Part shown: positions 23,961-36,859 of the stretch, piece by piece
Layout of the letters: each line of letters starts with the position of its first letter
How positions within the stretch are numbered: the first letter of the stretch is position 1
DNA from: Pseudoscleropodium purum
Lineage: Eukaryota; Streptophyta; Bryopsida; Hypnales; Brachytheciaceae
Length of the DNA: 64,000 bases
Assembly (NCBI GenBank): GCA_963969395.1
Contig: OZ017804.1
Span: 6,014,001-6,078,000 of the forward strand
Direction: 5' to 3'
Program-made: the position numbers and the translations under genes
Notes under the pieces: model-generated
The model's input: the letters and a program-made list of their open reading frames with translations, nothing else
What the model was told of the DNA's origin: nothing
Database searches by the model: none

Positions 23961-26900
23961 CTTCTTGTTGATATAATATACTTCTATTGTTTCTAAATAA
24001 TATCAATATTTCTTTAGTGTTTTTATAAAAGAAACACTTGAAAGTCTTCACAAAAGATTCAACTTTTTTCATAACACCGTTAAAAGCATATTTTTATTTT
24101 TTTGTATGTGTTCAATGTGATTATTATTGGGACAACTCCAAATTCAAGAACCCAATCATAATTACTAGCTTTCTATATATGCTTGATAAATAATTAGTGA
24201 ACCAAATATAAAATTATTGTATTTAGAATGTAAGACAAGACTCCATCACAAGTTGCAAATAAAGTATAAAAATCCATCATAATTGAGTCTCAAAAAGTGG
24301 TTTGAAGGGCTCTACATTTCAGGGAGGTCACTCCCTTTTAGAAAATGCGATGACTTGCTATAACAACCTATTTTATGGGGGGCTATTTATCTAGTAAAAT
24401 GGATTATAATACATGATATTTTTTAAATAATGTTAAATGCTAGTATTTTGGGGACCACCCTATTGATATTTATAATTTCTCATTTGGGTTCTTCCAATGT
24501 ACCCTATATTACTTACAAATAATTTTCTTACGATTTCCTTGGAATTATCAAAGATTCAAAGTGCATAGCAAATCTATTAGCACTATTAAAAACATATATG
24601 CAAAAGAAAGAAACAAATAAAGAAAGGCAAACATGATGAATTCTACAAAAGAAAAATTCAAGTATTAAATGAAAACTAGGTTTGCATTTAATAACACATT
24701 TTAGAAGTCACAATTTTAGACAAGGTCACTATATTTTCCTTCCTGCAACTTCTCAAAAGCAATTCAATCCAATAATATATTGGACCTTAAACTTTGGATA
24801 TTAAACATAGAATATAGAGTGCTTTATTAGACACATACACCAAATAAAGTTGAGACTATTTTTGAAGTATTGTATCTATAATAGAAAGCACATTTTTCAT
24901 CCTCATTCATAGTTTTAGAGCCTCTATAACCTATACCCCTTTCTTTTTTCTAATATCCTTTTTGTATACGCTATTTTACATGTATAGTTCACATAATTCG
25001 ATGATATTATACATAACTCTATATTGCATAGAATCATATTTTATACTTTTAAAGCACTCTATAATACACATAATTTATTTTCAAATATTACATAGAATGA
25101 ATATATTAGACCCTATATTTTATTGCATGTAGTTCCTATGTTTTATGGTAGTGAATTTTCCAAGCTCTACATATTTTCCAAATGAAATGTGTGAACTTCA
25201 AGATCACTCTAAAGAAAAACAATTTTAAAATCATTCTAGTGCATTTTGTGATTAGTTAGACTATTTGCGGTAATAGTTGGAGATGCTTTAAGGCCCATAG
25301 AGATTGTGATAAAGAACATCCATCCATTCCCGCTCAATAGATGAAGATAGGAATACCCAAAATTCTATGGATCAAAAATTAGAAAATACTCCCAAAATTG
25401 ACAAGAAAAAAAAAACATTTTCTAAAACTACATTAGTAAATCAAAATTGTATCTACCTTGTAGAATTTGTATACAAAAGATTATGTTATCAACTAGAGTT
25501 TTGATTAAAAAAATTGATAACTTGAAACAATGATTATACAAGATATAATCCTTCAAATACAAAACAACACAAATGTTTTTTCTTTAATCTATCAAAACTT
25601 TTGGCAATGTGATTTTTTGAGCTTTCTAATCCCACAACTCAAATTCTCCTTTTGGAAAAATATCCATCAACTTCAAATATGACTGTATAGCCCCAAGTTA
25701 GAAATAAGTTTGTAAATTTTCAATGCAAAATGATACTTTGTTCTACCCATTCAAATCAGAGGTCCAAACTAAACAATATCATAAATCTTCTACCAACCAT
25801 TGGATCCTTATAAAAACCTTTAACATATACAAATTGTCATGTAGAACCATTCTTTTGGCAAATAATTAAAATGAATTTTATTCAAGAACCAAAATCTATT
25901 CCTAGTTTTATTGACATTATAATCCATTATTTAAAATTCATAATATATTTGAATGAGAAATAGTCATAGTCATTAATACTTATACTTATCATCTATTAGG
26001 ATATTTTTTAAATATGATAACAAATTTTATAATTTCTTCCATTTCAATAATAAAAATCATAAGAATCATTTTTTTTTACCTTATTTAATTTGAACACATC
26101 ACTTATAATGTAGAGTGAAACAAAAAGATCTAGAGAATTGAATCTAATTCCACTATGGATTTCACTTGCTAGTCAAAATCATGTATATTTTGGTTAATAG
26201 AACTCCTTTCAATGCCAAATTTATAACAATCCAAGTAAAAAATTACAAAATATCCTATTTCATTCCCCTTGTAGAGTGGTCAATATATACAAAGTACTAT
26301 TGAGACCATAAACAAATAGACTTTGATTTAGATTAATTCTTGGAGATTAACTGCTTATATGTCTTTCCTTCTATCTAAGCATAAAGAAGTGGTGTTCACA
26401 TTGTATGTATTGTACTTTATCTCCAACTTACTACCTTGACTTGGGCAATCTACAATCATTTAAGATTTGTTGATCCATAATAGCAACAAAAAATTGCAGA
26501 CATTAATTTAAAATAAGATCAAATAAAAATATTTCTATATTTGATGTTGACAAAACACAAAAATGAAAGAATTAACTGAAATTGTGCAAGGATGATTGTT
26601 ATTTTAATGGCGTAAAGATCATATATAAAGGAAATACACTTAATTTTAACCATGTTACTAAAACCATCCCATCCAAATAATGCTAAAATACAATCTCTCT
26701 AAATGTGAGAATATAGTCAATTTTGAGTATAATTGAAATTATGACTTTGATTTATTTAATTTATTCATGGTGTTCCAATAATAAGAAAATCTAAAATCCT
26801 CTCTCAATTACCAATACATGAGCAAGATCCTATTAAAATTAATATAAGTTATCCTTTAGTAGTCATCAAAAGAATTAAAAAAACTAATAACTAATTCCAT

Positions 26901-28216
26901 GATGCTTCTTTGAACAATATTACATGTGTTATTCCCGTATCAACAATAATAACCTACAAACAACCTAGGAACACCAAACAATTTCAGTGGGACCCAAATT
27001 GTAGCAATTCTATTTTATGTTAATAATAAACCAAATATACATGTGAAACTACCCAATTTCCTATCTTGAATTTTAATAAATTATCAAAATGGTTATTTAT
27101 AGAAAATCTATTTGTACATCACTCTATTTTGATTCAAGGTTCTAAATGTGTTGTTTTATGTCTATGGTCCATCATCTGAGTTTCTATTTTGTTGCTTAAA
27201 TTGTCAGAAAGGTTAAGGTGCTATTAGAGAAGTCAAAGAATGAAGGAAGATAGCAACCTAGATTGCAAATGGTATAAACAAAAAAATTGAAATACGGAAT
27301 AGAAAACCCTAATGGCTTTTTGAAAGCCTATATATTTTGAGGTAGATTAGAATATGAGGATTCAAGAACTTAAAAATCCAAATGCATTCATCACTAGATG
27401 TTATTTTATAAATAAATATAAAAATATTCTCAAAATAATTAATACATTTTGTATCAAACATGAATTCAAAACTTTATTTTGTATTCTATTATGAATTTCA
27501 TTTTTATTTTAAGGTCTTTCATTTTTATTTTCTATTTTCAATTACGTTTGTAAATTAGAGGTCTAAGTTTTAACATTTGTGTTATGTCTATTCTATTTTT
27601 TAAATCCTTTCTTCATGTGCTTCAAGATCAATCAAATAAAAATTATACCAAAAATTCCATATGAGTTTAATTATGTGCAAAACTTGTAGTTTTACAACTT
27701 AAAGATGCACTTCAAGTACGTTCCAAATTGCTAATATAGTTTAGTAATCATCAATGGAAATGAGTATTTTATAACTAGTAAGCGCACCAATAGACTTCAT
27801 GAGTAGCAAGTGACCAAGGTTTTTGCTACTCATAATAGTATGATTTACATGATTTTGCAAGACTTGATGTCAATCTAGTAATTACTAGTTTGTATACTAG
27901 TTTTTTCCATCATGTAATCTATCATGGCAAATAATAGTTGTGTCTATGTAGCTTTTGAGAAGTCTATTTTGATATAAAAAATGGGATTTTTGATGTATAA
28001 GTGGTCAATTGACCAAACATACATTTCATATTTCATCTGATCTTATATTTTTGAAATTGAAAAATTCCAATAAAAAAAATGAATAAACAAAAATTGACAT
28101 TCATTTTAGTTCTATAAAATGACAAAAATTGTCATTACATGGCTTGAAATAAGAGTTTAGGTGTCTATTGTGATGTCCACGTTGAAGATGCAATCCTCCA
28201 TTTCATAGAAAACTCT
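23961..28216. other. AT-rich intergenic, no gene
   Basis: No coding frame above about 60 codons and no structure that I can defend beyond base composition. Confidence 0.4.
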
Positions 28217-28755
28217 TTAACCCCTAAACACTCAAGTGACCATTTTTTGGTTGATGCCTAATTTCGGGCAAAATTTTCGTGCAAAAAAAAAAATTTCAAT
28301 TTTTTTTTTTGATAAAAGATTGGGTTGTCTTTCAGTATTTATATTCAAAACTAAGATTGCTATGGTTAGTAAAAAATTATAAGAGAAATAGCACAAAGAA
28401 TTTAGATTTGCCTAATATTGAAAAATTTACTATTTCGGAAAAGTGTTGGTGTTCTCATCACTAAATCTTATGCATTTTTTCACAAATCAATAGAAACCAC
28501 AATTTTGACCAATCCAAAAAATTCAAACGCTAAAGAGAGAAATTATATTTTTGGTGAATTTTTGAAGTTATATCTTCAAAATTCATTTAAAGGGAATCTA
28601 AAAGTATTTGTATAATTTCAACCATATGGATACTTTTTGCTTTTTATACTTCACATTATCTTTGTTGATACAATGAAACTTCAAAAAAGTTAAAGAACTT
28701 ATATTTTATAATACATTTGTGTTTTGTCCAAACCCCTTGGGCTTTTAGGGGTTAA
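28217..28755. mobile_element. TTAA-flanked element E2 (539 bp)
   Basis: TTAA plus CCCCTAAA at the left (28217-28228) and the exact inverse TTTAGGGG plus TTAA at the right (to 28755). The subterminal sequence differs from E1 and E3. A truncated relative of its left end may lie near 37096-37140. Interior non-coding and AT-rich. Confidence 0.65.
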
Positions 28756-29562
28756 ATAAGATCCAATGGTCCTATAATATCCAATTGATCCTATCAAAAA
28801 GTGTTCACAACTTCAACTTGTGATTTGTTTATTATAAAGTAAGCATTAAGAGGTTTATTCTATTAGATCTACCAATTAATAAATGAAATAGTGATATATT
28901 AGCATACTTATAATGTATATAATATATTTCTTAGAGTAGTCCTATATTCTTTAACTTTGGTTATCTTTACAATTAAACTTAAGTATCTCATCATCAAAAC
29001 CTAAATCTATAGTTAACCAGATCCAAATTGCTTTGTGCCACTAGTAATGTAGAAGTTCCCATTCAATATTTTATTGTAAACATTAAAATAGCTACATTAG
29101 GTACCAATGTACAATAGAAATCCTAGATTTTATGTTGTTTTGGTCGCGCTGATTTGGGCAGAAATTTATTGATGTGGACAATTTTTTTTAATTTGAACAA
29201 AAATTTATTGAATTTTGTCCACATCAACGCAATCAAAACAAAACAATATCTAAAGTTTTTTAATAGTGATGAAAGACTATAACATGCATAAAGTAGAAAA
29301 TCATACATGTTTACAATTGTTTTTGGATTTAAAAGCTTGAAACTCACTAAACATTGCCACAAAGAAGAGGAATGGGGAGTGGAAAAGGATGATTCCAAAA
29401 GTAAGAATTCAAATAGCAAAAGGTAATACAACAAGTCCTTTGACTAATACCAAACAACTCTTGTATACCTACAAATGTATGTGGAATATATTACATTTGC
29501 AACAATCACGCCTATGCAACTACCTTCCAAAATGCGTACTCATTCATTTAATAGCCATCAAT
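28756..29562. other. intergenic, no gene
   Basis: AT-rich. Contains an imperfect inverted repeat about 29160-29235 (AATTTATTGATGTGGACAA against TTTGTCCACATCAACGCAAT). Confidence 0.4.
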
Positions 29563-30355
29563 CTACTCTACTACATTAACTATGAAGCTCGAGTTGGCAA
29601 CAAGGGAAAATTCTAAAACATCACCAATTGCAAGATTGTTGGCAAGAAGAAAAGCCTTCCAACTAAAGTGCTCGAGACAAACCTTTGACACCTCTTCATT
29701 AAAGGTCCTCTCTACCTTCACTACATGAATAGTCTTGGTGGGACCTTTTAATTGCAACTCATTGTTTTGAAGCAAGCAGTTGTGGAGCTCCCAAAAGTGT
29801 GAAGGAACAACCTATCATCAACAAAAACAATGAATTCAAAATTAAGACCAAAATAGCATCAAGAAGTGCATAGTAATGGAAACCTTACAAATGAAGATTC
29901 ATTAAGACATAGAGAAGTGGAAAGTAACTTACCAAACTTAAGTCTTTCTCCAAGTAAAAATGATTCTCTAACTGTTTGGGTTTAGATGGACGATTGATGG
30001 TCACCCTAAATTTAGGCAACAATGGTAAGTTGTTGGAAGAGTTGGCTTGAAGTGATGCTTGATTTGCGTTGTCTTCATGTACATTGTCTTGGTCTCCGGG
30101 TGACCTACCAATGACCACTTCAAAGTACGACCATCTCAATAATTTGAAGATGAGTATGTCGCCAACTTTAATGTGGTTGTCCATCACAAAGTCTTTCCAT
30201 CCGCCAGGCCCATATGCAAACACTCGAACCCTTGGCCCTGGGAAAGTCCGTAGTGTGAGCTTGATGGGCCAAGTTTGGTGGCTATTTGTTGTCGCAAAAG
30301 TGACATCTTCGATGAACTTCTTGCCATGCTTATTGATGAAATGACATGGAAACTC
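29563..30355 (-). CDS. two-B3-domain DNA-binding protein, 5' end missing
   Basis: Two exons seen on the minus strand, 30355-29933 and 29811-29563 (stop), encode 223 aa in frame. The first part starts inside a B3 domain (EFPCHFINKHGKKFIEDV) and includes GGWKDFVMDNHIKVGDILIF, the strand/loop that typifies B3. A second B3 domain covers residues about 105-223: KFRVTINRP, VVPSHFWELHN, FSWKAFLLANNLAIGDVLEF. Paired B3 domains occur in plant REM/VRN1-like transcription factors. The first B3 lacks its N-terminal strand, and the first exon begins at an acceptor (AACAG|GAGTTTCC), so a start exon must lie upstream; I find none between 30356 and 30760. Either a short exon was missed or the gene is 5'-truncated. 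Confidence 0.75.
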
Positions 30356-30764
30356 CTGTTCAAACAATCCATCTTTTGTTAATCAACTTGATCATCCATG
30401 TAGGAATAAAAACACAAGATACAATCTAGCATTGTAAGAGAATAGTAAGAAGTTTTCAATGGTTTCACAAAAACTATCTGAAGTAGTGAAGTAGGACATG
30501 CTCAAGTGCAATACTCCAATTAACTAGTCTTTGTTAATTCCTTCAATTAACAAAGCAACATATGAATGTATGAATGAAGCATGGGTAAACAAAAACCAGA
30601 TTACTTCAAAGCGTTTTCAAAACCAACTTTCAAGTTAAAATTTCTTAGGATATGAACTCTGGCCTGTTTAACATTGCTGAATTTGTTCCCACTCCATCAC
30701 CCAGGTATGATTAAACAAAATAACAAATGCAGTAACAGAAACATACTTAACACAGCCTTCAAGG

Positions 30765-31162
30765 CTAGGAAAACTCTTTAGTAGGAAAACTCCCCATGAG
30801 GTGGAGATTCCTATCCAACAGTCCAGCATTTGCGAACCATTTGATCATTTGATCATCAAGACCTGTACCTTCTAGTTCTGCATTACTCATAACATGCATT
30901 GCAAGAAATAGAATGTTTAACGAAGTTTCAAAACAAACGTTCTCCTGAAAGCAAAGAAATGCTCATCTGCTTGCAAGCATACCAGTGAATACGCGAATTG
31001 CCCTGGCACCAGCTCCGTGGCCATGCACTTTGAAATGTGCTTAACGAAGAAAATGGTGTCCGTCATGTCCAGTTGAGACTCCATGTTCGACATTCTCGTC
31101 TCGAACTCTTTCAGGGCATTTCCCTGCTGGGTGGGTTGCTGGGCCGATGCTGATGATGCCAT
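30765..31162 (-). CDS. small two-exon gene of unknown function
   Basis: I do not recognise this protein. Exon 1 (31162-31010) begins MASSASAQQPTQQGNALKEF and continues through ETRMSNMESQLDMTDTIFFV. With a GTGCCA donor and a CTTTCAG acceptor it joins in phase to exon 2 (30944-30765), which contains LEGTGLDDQMIKWFANAGLL and ends LMGSFPTKEFS. The total is 110 aa. The charged, heptad-like stretch at residues about 15-35 could be a short coiled coil. The 65-bp intron is near the lower limit for plants, and an alternative donor lies 27 bp downstream. A diverged copy of the splice region lies on the plus strand near 34.5 kb. Confidence rests on codon-level plausibility alone. Confidence 0.4.
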
Positions 31163-31319
31163 CTTCACTACTAGAGCTGCAAGCAGTCTTGCAACTCCTT
31201 CTTCGCAGCTGCTCGATGGAAACAAAACAATTGCTAGATTGCCGACACGTTCCCTCCTACCTTCCAATTCAGCACCAAAAACAGTCATCACTGACCAGTA
31301 ATTAGTTCCTTTCCACGGA

Positions 31320-31995
31320 CTCTCACCGATCAACCCATTTCAAAGCCACGCACTCGAAACTCCGGAAGTGCTTTATTCCTCTGCTGCATTAACTAACTTA
31401 CGTGAATGCAAGCTCAATGCAAGCTGAAGAAATCATCACAGAAATCAATTGACTGCTCGAAGCAGACCATGCCAGCAGGGAGACATAACCACAACAAAAG
31501 GGATGAAAGTTAACCACTGACTTCAGTTGCAACCTTGTCTACACCGCACAATTCTGGAGGGACTCGAATAAAGTCTCTGGACTCCAAATGATCGAAGAAC
31601 CCCTAATTACCGGGAGTGCAACACGGAATGTCACGCTCTGTGCATTTCTCCACAACACGAATTAAACTCTGAAAGTGCTCTATTCTGTGAACTGCAAGTT
31701 CAGGGATAAACATCAACTCACTGCTGAAACGGGGAGACAAAATACAACAACTTGGAGGTTTCAGGACTCGAGATGATGAACGAAGAATGACAGAAAGGAC
31801 TCAAGTAGCATTTCAGGCACTTCAGGACCCGCTACAGATGACAAACACAAAACAAAATGCCACATGAAATGGCGCTCTGTGCATTTCCACGTGACACAAA
31901 TGAAAGCTCTGAAAATGCTAGCTTTAGTCGATTGACTGCAAGTTAAAGAAATCGACCAGCATACAGATCAAGTGCGTCTCTGCTTAAACCAAAAT
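31320..31995. repeat. three degenerate tandem units (about 140-300 bp)
   Basis: A block of the form 'CGCTCTGTGCATTTC.CCAC..GACACGAAT.AA.CTCTGAAAGTGCT' followed by '..GACTGCAAGTT.A.GGAAAT' recurs at about 31340, 31630 and 31872. The copies are strongly diverged. Confidence 0.5.
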
Positions 31996-32239
31996 AAAAT
32001 CTTGTCAACAACAGGGGCGTTCTAAAGCACTTACTCACGACCTTGTGCAACTTCCCTCCACCCAGACATGCACACCTTCACAACTCCTGGGCAGAAATCT
32101 ATTCCAACCACACACACCCAAAAAAGGTCCAATTCTATATTATTTTACTGTCCCTCGATCTCGTTGCAAAAGCCTGAAGAACAACCCGCGTGCAATAACT
32201 CCACAAGAGAGCGCAAGAGAAGTTGGGGAGGAGTTGATA

Positions 32240-32610
32240 CCTGGCAACTTACCACCCGAGCTCCGATCCCTTCTTGGCCGAGCTAGCTGCGAGCTCTGAG
32301 GTCAGATCGAAGCTAGCGGAGACAGCAGTTGAGTATGCTCGACAGGCAGTTCAGAACTCAAGGGAGCGTTGAAGAAAGATTAACGAATGCTTGCTTAGTT
32401 TCAGCAGCAATGCATGTGCCAGCACTTCGCAATACAAGACGGGTATGGAGGTGGGTGGCGTAAAACGTACTCTGGTTAATTGCAGACTTGAAAGACATCG
32501 GTGCAAGCTCAGTTGCTGCCCGTAGTTGAGCTGCCCGTAGAGTTGAAGGCGACATGACGAGCGCCGTCCAATCGTGCTTCTTAAGCAAGATTTTCTCACC
32601 AAGTTTCTGT
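32240..32610 (-). other. coding-like exon fragments, unrecognised
   Basis: Two minus-strand blocks look coding. About 32604-32471 reads EKILLKKHDWTALVMSPST and continues through SFKSAINQ up to a GTACGT donor. About 32333-32240 reads AYSTAVSASFDLTSELAAS and SAKKGSELG before a GTAAGT donor. No initiator Met is visible and no continuation can be joined in phase with confidence. They may be exons of one gene with 30.8-31.2 kb or remains of a broken gene. A diverged copy of the first block lies on the plus strand at about 34030-34190. Confidence 0.3.
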
Positions 32611-32619
32611 GAAGCAAGT

Positions 32620-34010
32620 TTTTCTCATAAAAGAAATGCTCTAAGGTATTTGTTACATTTGAAGAAAGTTTATAAAAAAAATTTTTTTTTTTGGCTCAAT
32701 GCACTAAAATATGGCAGTTTTGACAAATGAATTAACTTTTGAAAAATCATGATGCCACACTACCATTCTTTTAGGGTTTTATTGCTAAAAGGTATAGTGT
32801 ATGTTTCTATTAGAATTTGTTTCCAAATCTAAAAGAAATGTATACCACAAATTACTTGCTTCTTCCCACTCACTATAGGTTTATAATGCTAAATTGCAAG
32901 AGCCCTAATTGCCTTCAATTTGTGAATTCAATTACCCTAGGTTCATCAATATCTTTTTTTTTTAACCATTATCACTAATAGAAATAAGACATTTGTTAAG
33001 TCTTATACATGAGCCTTTACATCAATTTGTCCCTACTCATAGACTACCTTTATGCCACACAAATTCAATGACATGCTATGATTTAAGTATGCAAAACAAA
33101 GGAAAAATTGACACTTCCATGCATACTCACTTTCTTTTCTTCTAAGTTGGTCCAACCAAGCTGATTTGATCAATTTAGCAAAAGCTTTGTTTTTAAGATT
33201 TAATAGCTTTAAAACCAAGCTTGAATATGAAAAGATGGAGATGGGCCAATAATCACACATGCTTATTAGTGTATACACTCTCTCTTTTCTTTTTCATTAA
33301 CAATGTAAAGATGTTTTTTAGAATTTTGCAATGAGAAAGGCTGAGGAAAAATGTCTGCTTAAGTGGAATTTTTTAGTTTATTTGCTCTAACTCAATTTAT
33401 CACTTTTCTTGTTTGGATTGGCAAGAATTTGTTGATGAGACTATGAGAATTTCAAGTGTGCATGTGTAGATGTGAACTATATGATGTATGTTGGATAAGA
33501 TTGTGAGTGAGTTTTTTGTACCTCACAATTGTTGTATAATTCTCTCTATTAAAATAATGTGTTGAAGGCAAGACAATGTATAATATTTCCAAAATTAGCC
33601 AATTCCCAGTATACATTGATTTGAAAAAAATTCTCTTCTTCTTCAATATTTGTACCAATTCTAATAGTAAAAGTGGGGTACCTACACAACTCTAGTCTAA
33701 ATACTTTAATTTCCTAGAAAATTGAATTAAAACTCAAGATTAGACAAGCCACCAATTAAAGGTCTAATAAAAAAAAAAACATTCTTTAAAACTTTGACAT
33801 CTCTATCCTAACTTGGAATTTATACCCACACTCTAAATACTCATGAGTCTTATTATCTCTCTTGAGCTACACTCTCCCATTTTCTTTGTCTTTTTGTTCT
33901 AATTTAACAAAAAAAATACTTATGTGAACATCCACATCCCCTTCCATCTCAATTAATAGCGGAATCCCTTCACCTTGATCAGCTTCCTCGACCTTGGTCT
34001 TTCTCTTCCC
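32620..34010. other. AT-rich intergenic, no gene
   Basis: No supported coding or repeat structure. Confidence 0.4.
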
Positions 34011-34014
34011 CAGA

Positions 34015-34600
34015 CTTTCTTCCGCTGGAAAAGCTTGCTGAAGAAAAAAGCTACGATGGCGTCATGTCGCCCTTCAACGACTTGCAAGGACAGGCTTGAC
34101 AGGCGGAATGGGTGTGCATCAGAGCGAAAGAGACGGCTCCCGCACTTGGGAAGTTTTTTTCAAGTGAAGACTGCCACTCTGCCACAGGGAACCAGAGTAC
34201 GTCTTCCCTTCACATCCGCAGCTTTCAGTATGTCACTTCGAAATGGGTTGATTGTAAATTAAGAGTCCGTCAAGAGAAACTAAATAATCTACTTACTAGT
34301 GGTTTCTGATGTTCTTTGCCCTACGGCATGGACCGATAGGAGGAAACTGTCGAAGTAGACCGCAATTAATCTAGCTGCTGTCTTAGTTCTATACTGCAGC
34401 TACAAAGGGGTTCAAATGCACATCACCGATATCTGCCGAGCAGAGGAGTGCCGAAGAGATGCCGGTCGAGCGCCATGTCCTTTGAGGATGTGCAAGGGTC
34501 CTTGGCCAACTCACGGGTAAGTTTTCTAGCAGGTGAGCATTTCTTTATAATCAGGAGAACGTTCAAATGCCTAGAAACTTCTTCAGTTTTTCATGCTTGC
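34015..34600 (+). pseudogene. diverged plus-strand copy of the 30.9-32.6 kb fragments
   Basis: 34030-34190 (EKLAEEKSYDGVMSPF, a stop, then a region ending GNQST) parallels the minus-strand block at 32.6-32.47 kb (EKILLKKHDWTALVMSPST, ending AINQST). 34500-34570 (GAGCATTTCTTTATAATCAGGAGAACG) parallels the intron and exon start at 30.97-30.94 kb. Stops and length changes suggest a decayed inverted duplicate. Confidence 0.4.
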
Positions 34601-35089
34601 AAAGCTTGTATGATGCTCCACTTGCTAGAACCCTGATCGATGGTCAAACTTGTTAGCAAGCGCTGCCAGGAGCTTCCAGCTGAGAATTGCTAGCCTTCAC
34701 GAGAAAGATTTAGTTACAACAGTGTGTTTTTAACTTAAGTAGTTTGTCAATCTAGCCGCCATGTAATTTTGATTTCAGCTCATCACTTGACGATCACAGG
34801 ATTTAACATCGATTCATTTGGCAATCAGGCACACCCGTGGTGGAACGCAGACCAGGTACCAACACGGTGCACAGCTCCTTCAACAAGGAGTTTTTTTTGT
34901 CACATACGTACCACAATTGCCATATTGCAAAATAAAAAATCTCCAGAGGTTGTGCAGAAGGAAACAAAGCCTTGCAGGACAAAGACCTGCAAATATATAC
35001 TTCTATCTAGTCGAATGTGTGAGGCAGTGCTGATTTCAATGGGCTGGTTATCAGTGTGTCTGAATTGTTCAAACCAAAAACTCAATGTT

Positions 35090-35480
35090 GAGAGTCTTCC
35101 CTACCAAGAGGAGGATCAGGGCCAATTCGTTGTCAGGCAGCGGCTTCCGATCACGCAGAGGCTCCTTGAGCAACATATATAACCACAAAAGCAGGCACAT
35201 AATGTACTCCTCCTTCGTCGTCTTGCAAAGCTTCCTCTGCTTGATCCGCTCCAGGTGCTTATTTTTACACTTGCAAAATCTTGCCTCCAATCTTGATGGC
35301 ATTGTGTCGGATGGCTTTGAGCATCCGGTTGTAGAGTTGCAGCTTCGTCAGGAACTTACGTCAGATTCGGAATGAAGTCACTGATCACCGCGGCAAAATC
35401 CACTCTCGTCATTTGAGAAATCAGACGCTCGAACTCTTCCTTCCCTTCTTGGGGAGCTCTCCTCCCTTTTGCCAAAATAC
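35090..35480 (-). pseudogene. cytochrome P450-like relic
   Basis: From an acceptor at 35480 the minus strand reads LAKGRRAPQEGKEEFERLIS, then VDFAAVISDFIPNL, which resembles the plant P450 region 'EFxxLxxEM..ixDFIPxL'. The following text reads KFLTKLQLYNRMLKAI, then after a stop and a one-base shift near 35270 CKNKHLERIKQRK, then PLRDRKPLPDNELALILL and VGKT. This matches the order 'KxxDVLL..L.D..IKALILDM.xAGTDT' before the I-helix threonine. The shift, stops and absence of a heme-binding segment indicate a fragment. The assignment is by pattern memory only. Confidence 0.5.
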
Positions 35481-36850
35481 CTGCACTTTCAAAAGCAGGC
35501 CATTTTAAATCAAGGAAGAAAATCTAAATCGGAAACAAACTTGAGCTTTGAAGTGGTAGAGGAAGCAAGGTATGCTCTGTTTCTGAGTAGTCACACATCT
35601 AAAAGCCTCAAGGCGAAAAAGTAAAGAACAGTACATAAGGAAATGCGTAATTTGAAATATATAAAATTAGTCTTTTATATCTAGTATGAGTCACTTTATT
35701 TCGAGGAATTTTTTAACTGCACTGATCATCAAGCATCTCCCTATTTTGAAATCTAACGACTTCATGACAACACTACAAACACTTGGGAGTCATTACCAAT
35801 TTTAGTTATGTTTGTTGATATCAAATGTCCCAAATCACCATGCTGTAAGTTTTCATTTTCTATAATAAATGCAGTAAACTACATCTTTTGAGCTCATTGT
35901 GTCCTTCCAACTATGTCTAAAGTTTTAGTCCCTGACCTACAAATATCAAATTTTGTAATCTATTTGTTGAATTTTGAATTACCGACAAAAGTAGGATACT
36001 CAATCCTTTTTCTTTTCCTCTTAGGAACAATCCAGGGAACAATTAGCCTAGCTCAAAATGATCTTATTATGCTCCATAGCCAAGATGCTCCAAAGCCTTA
36101 TTAGCCAAACAACACCAAGCTCTCAATTAAATTACAGAAGGTCACTTGATGTATGACAAATAACCCTCTACTTGCTTACTTATCAACTAGCTAGAACACT
36201 CAAAATCCCAAGTTGGCATTATGATTCTATGATCTCCATGCAAACCATTTTTGAAATTGTGGCAAAAAAGAGCCAATTTAAAGCCACTAATGCAAGAATT
36301 TTAATAATGACTTTTAATTAGATGCACACTAGCATTATATTTAGTCTAAAGAGTAACTCTTCATAAAGAATCCAAGTTTGGAGTCAACTTTATCTTTGCA
36401 GATTTTTCATGTTTATCATAAACTTGTAATTGCATACCAAACCTCTCTTTAAAAAAATTTCCTACGAAATTAAAAAAATTTGTAGTTAATTGACCAATGT
36501 GCATGTCATAAACTCAAACTATTTTTCCAACTCGTAATTTGATCAACAAATAATTCAAAAGCAAGTAACCGATGGGTATTATTCATAAAAAGAGGGAATA
36601 CAACTTTTTTAAAAGCTTCATCAATAAACACTAATTATATGAAATGTAGTTTTTACAATATTCATCTTCAACTTTGTGAATGGTTGAGAACTTTAGGCTT
36701 AAAGACAAAGCCTATGACCACGTAGACAAACTTCAAATTCCTTTGTATTATATACTTTATTTTACTTCTACATATGAATGACTTGTTTATTTTATTTATT
36801 TTTCAACTTAGATGAAATCATAGTCATGTCTTTATATATATATTTTTTGT
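35481..36850. other. intergenic, no gene
   Basis: AT-rich with scattered short frames; nothing supportable. Confidence 0.35.
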
Positions 36851-36859
36851 ACAACTATT

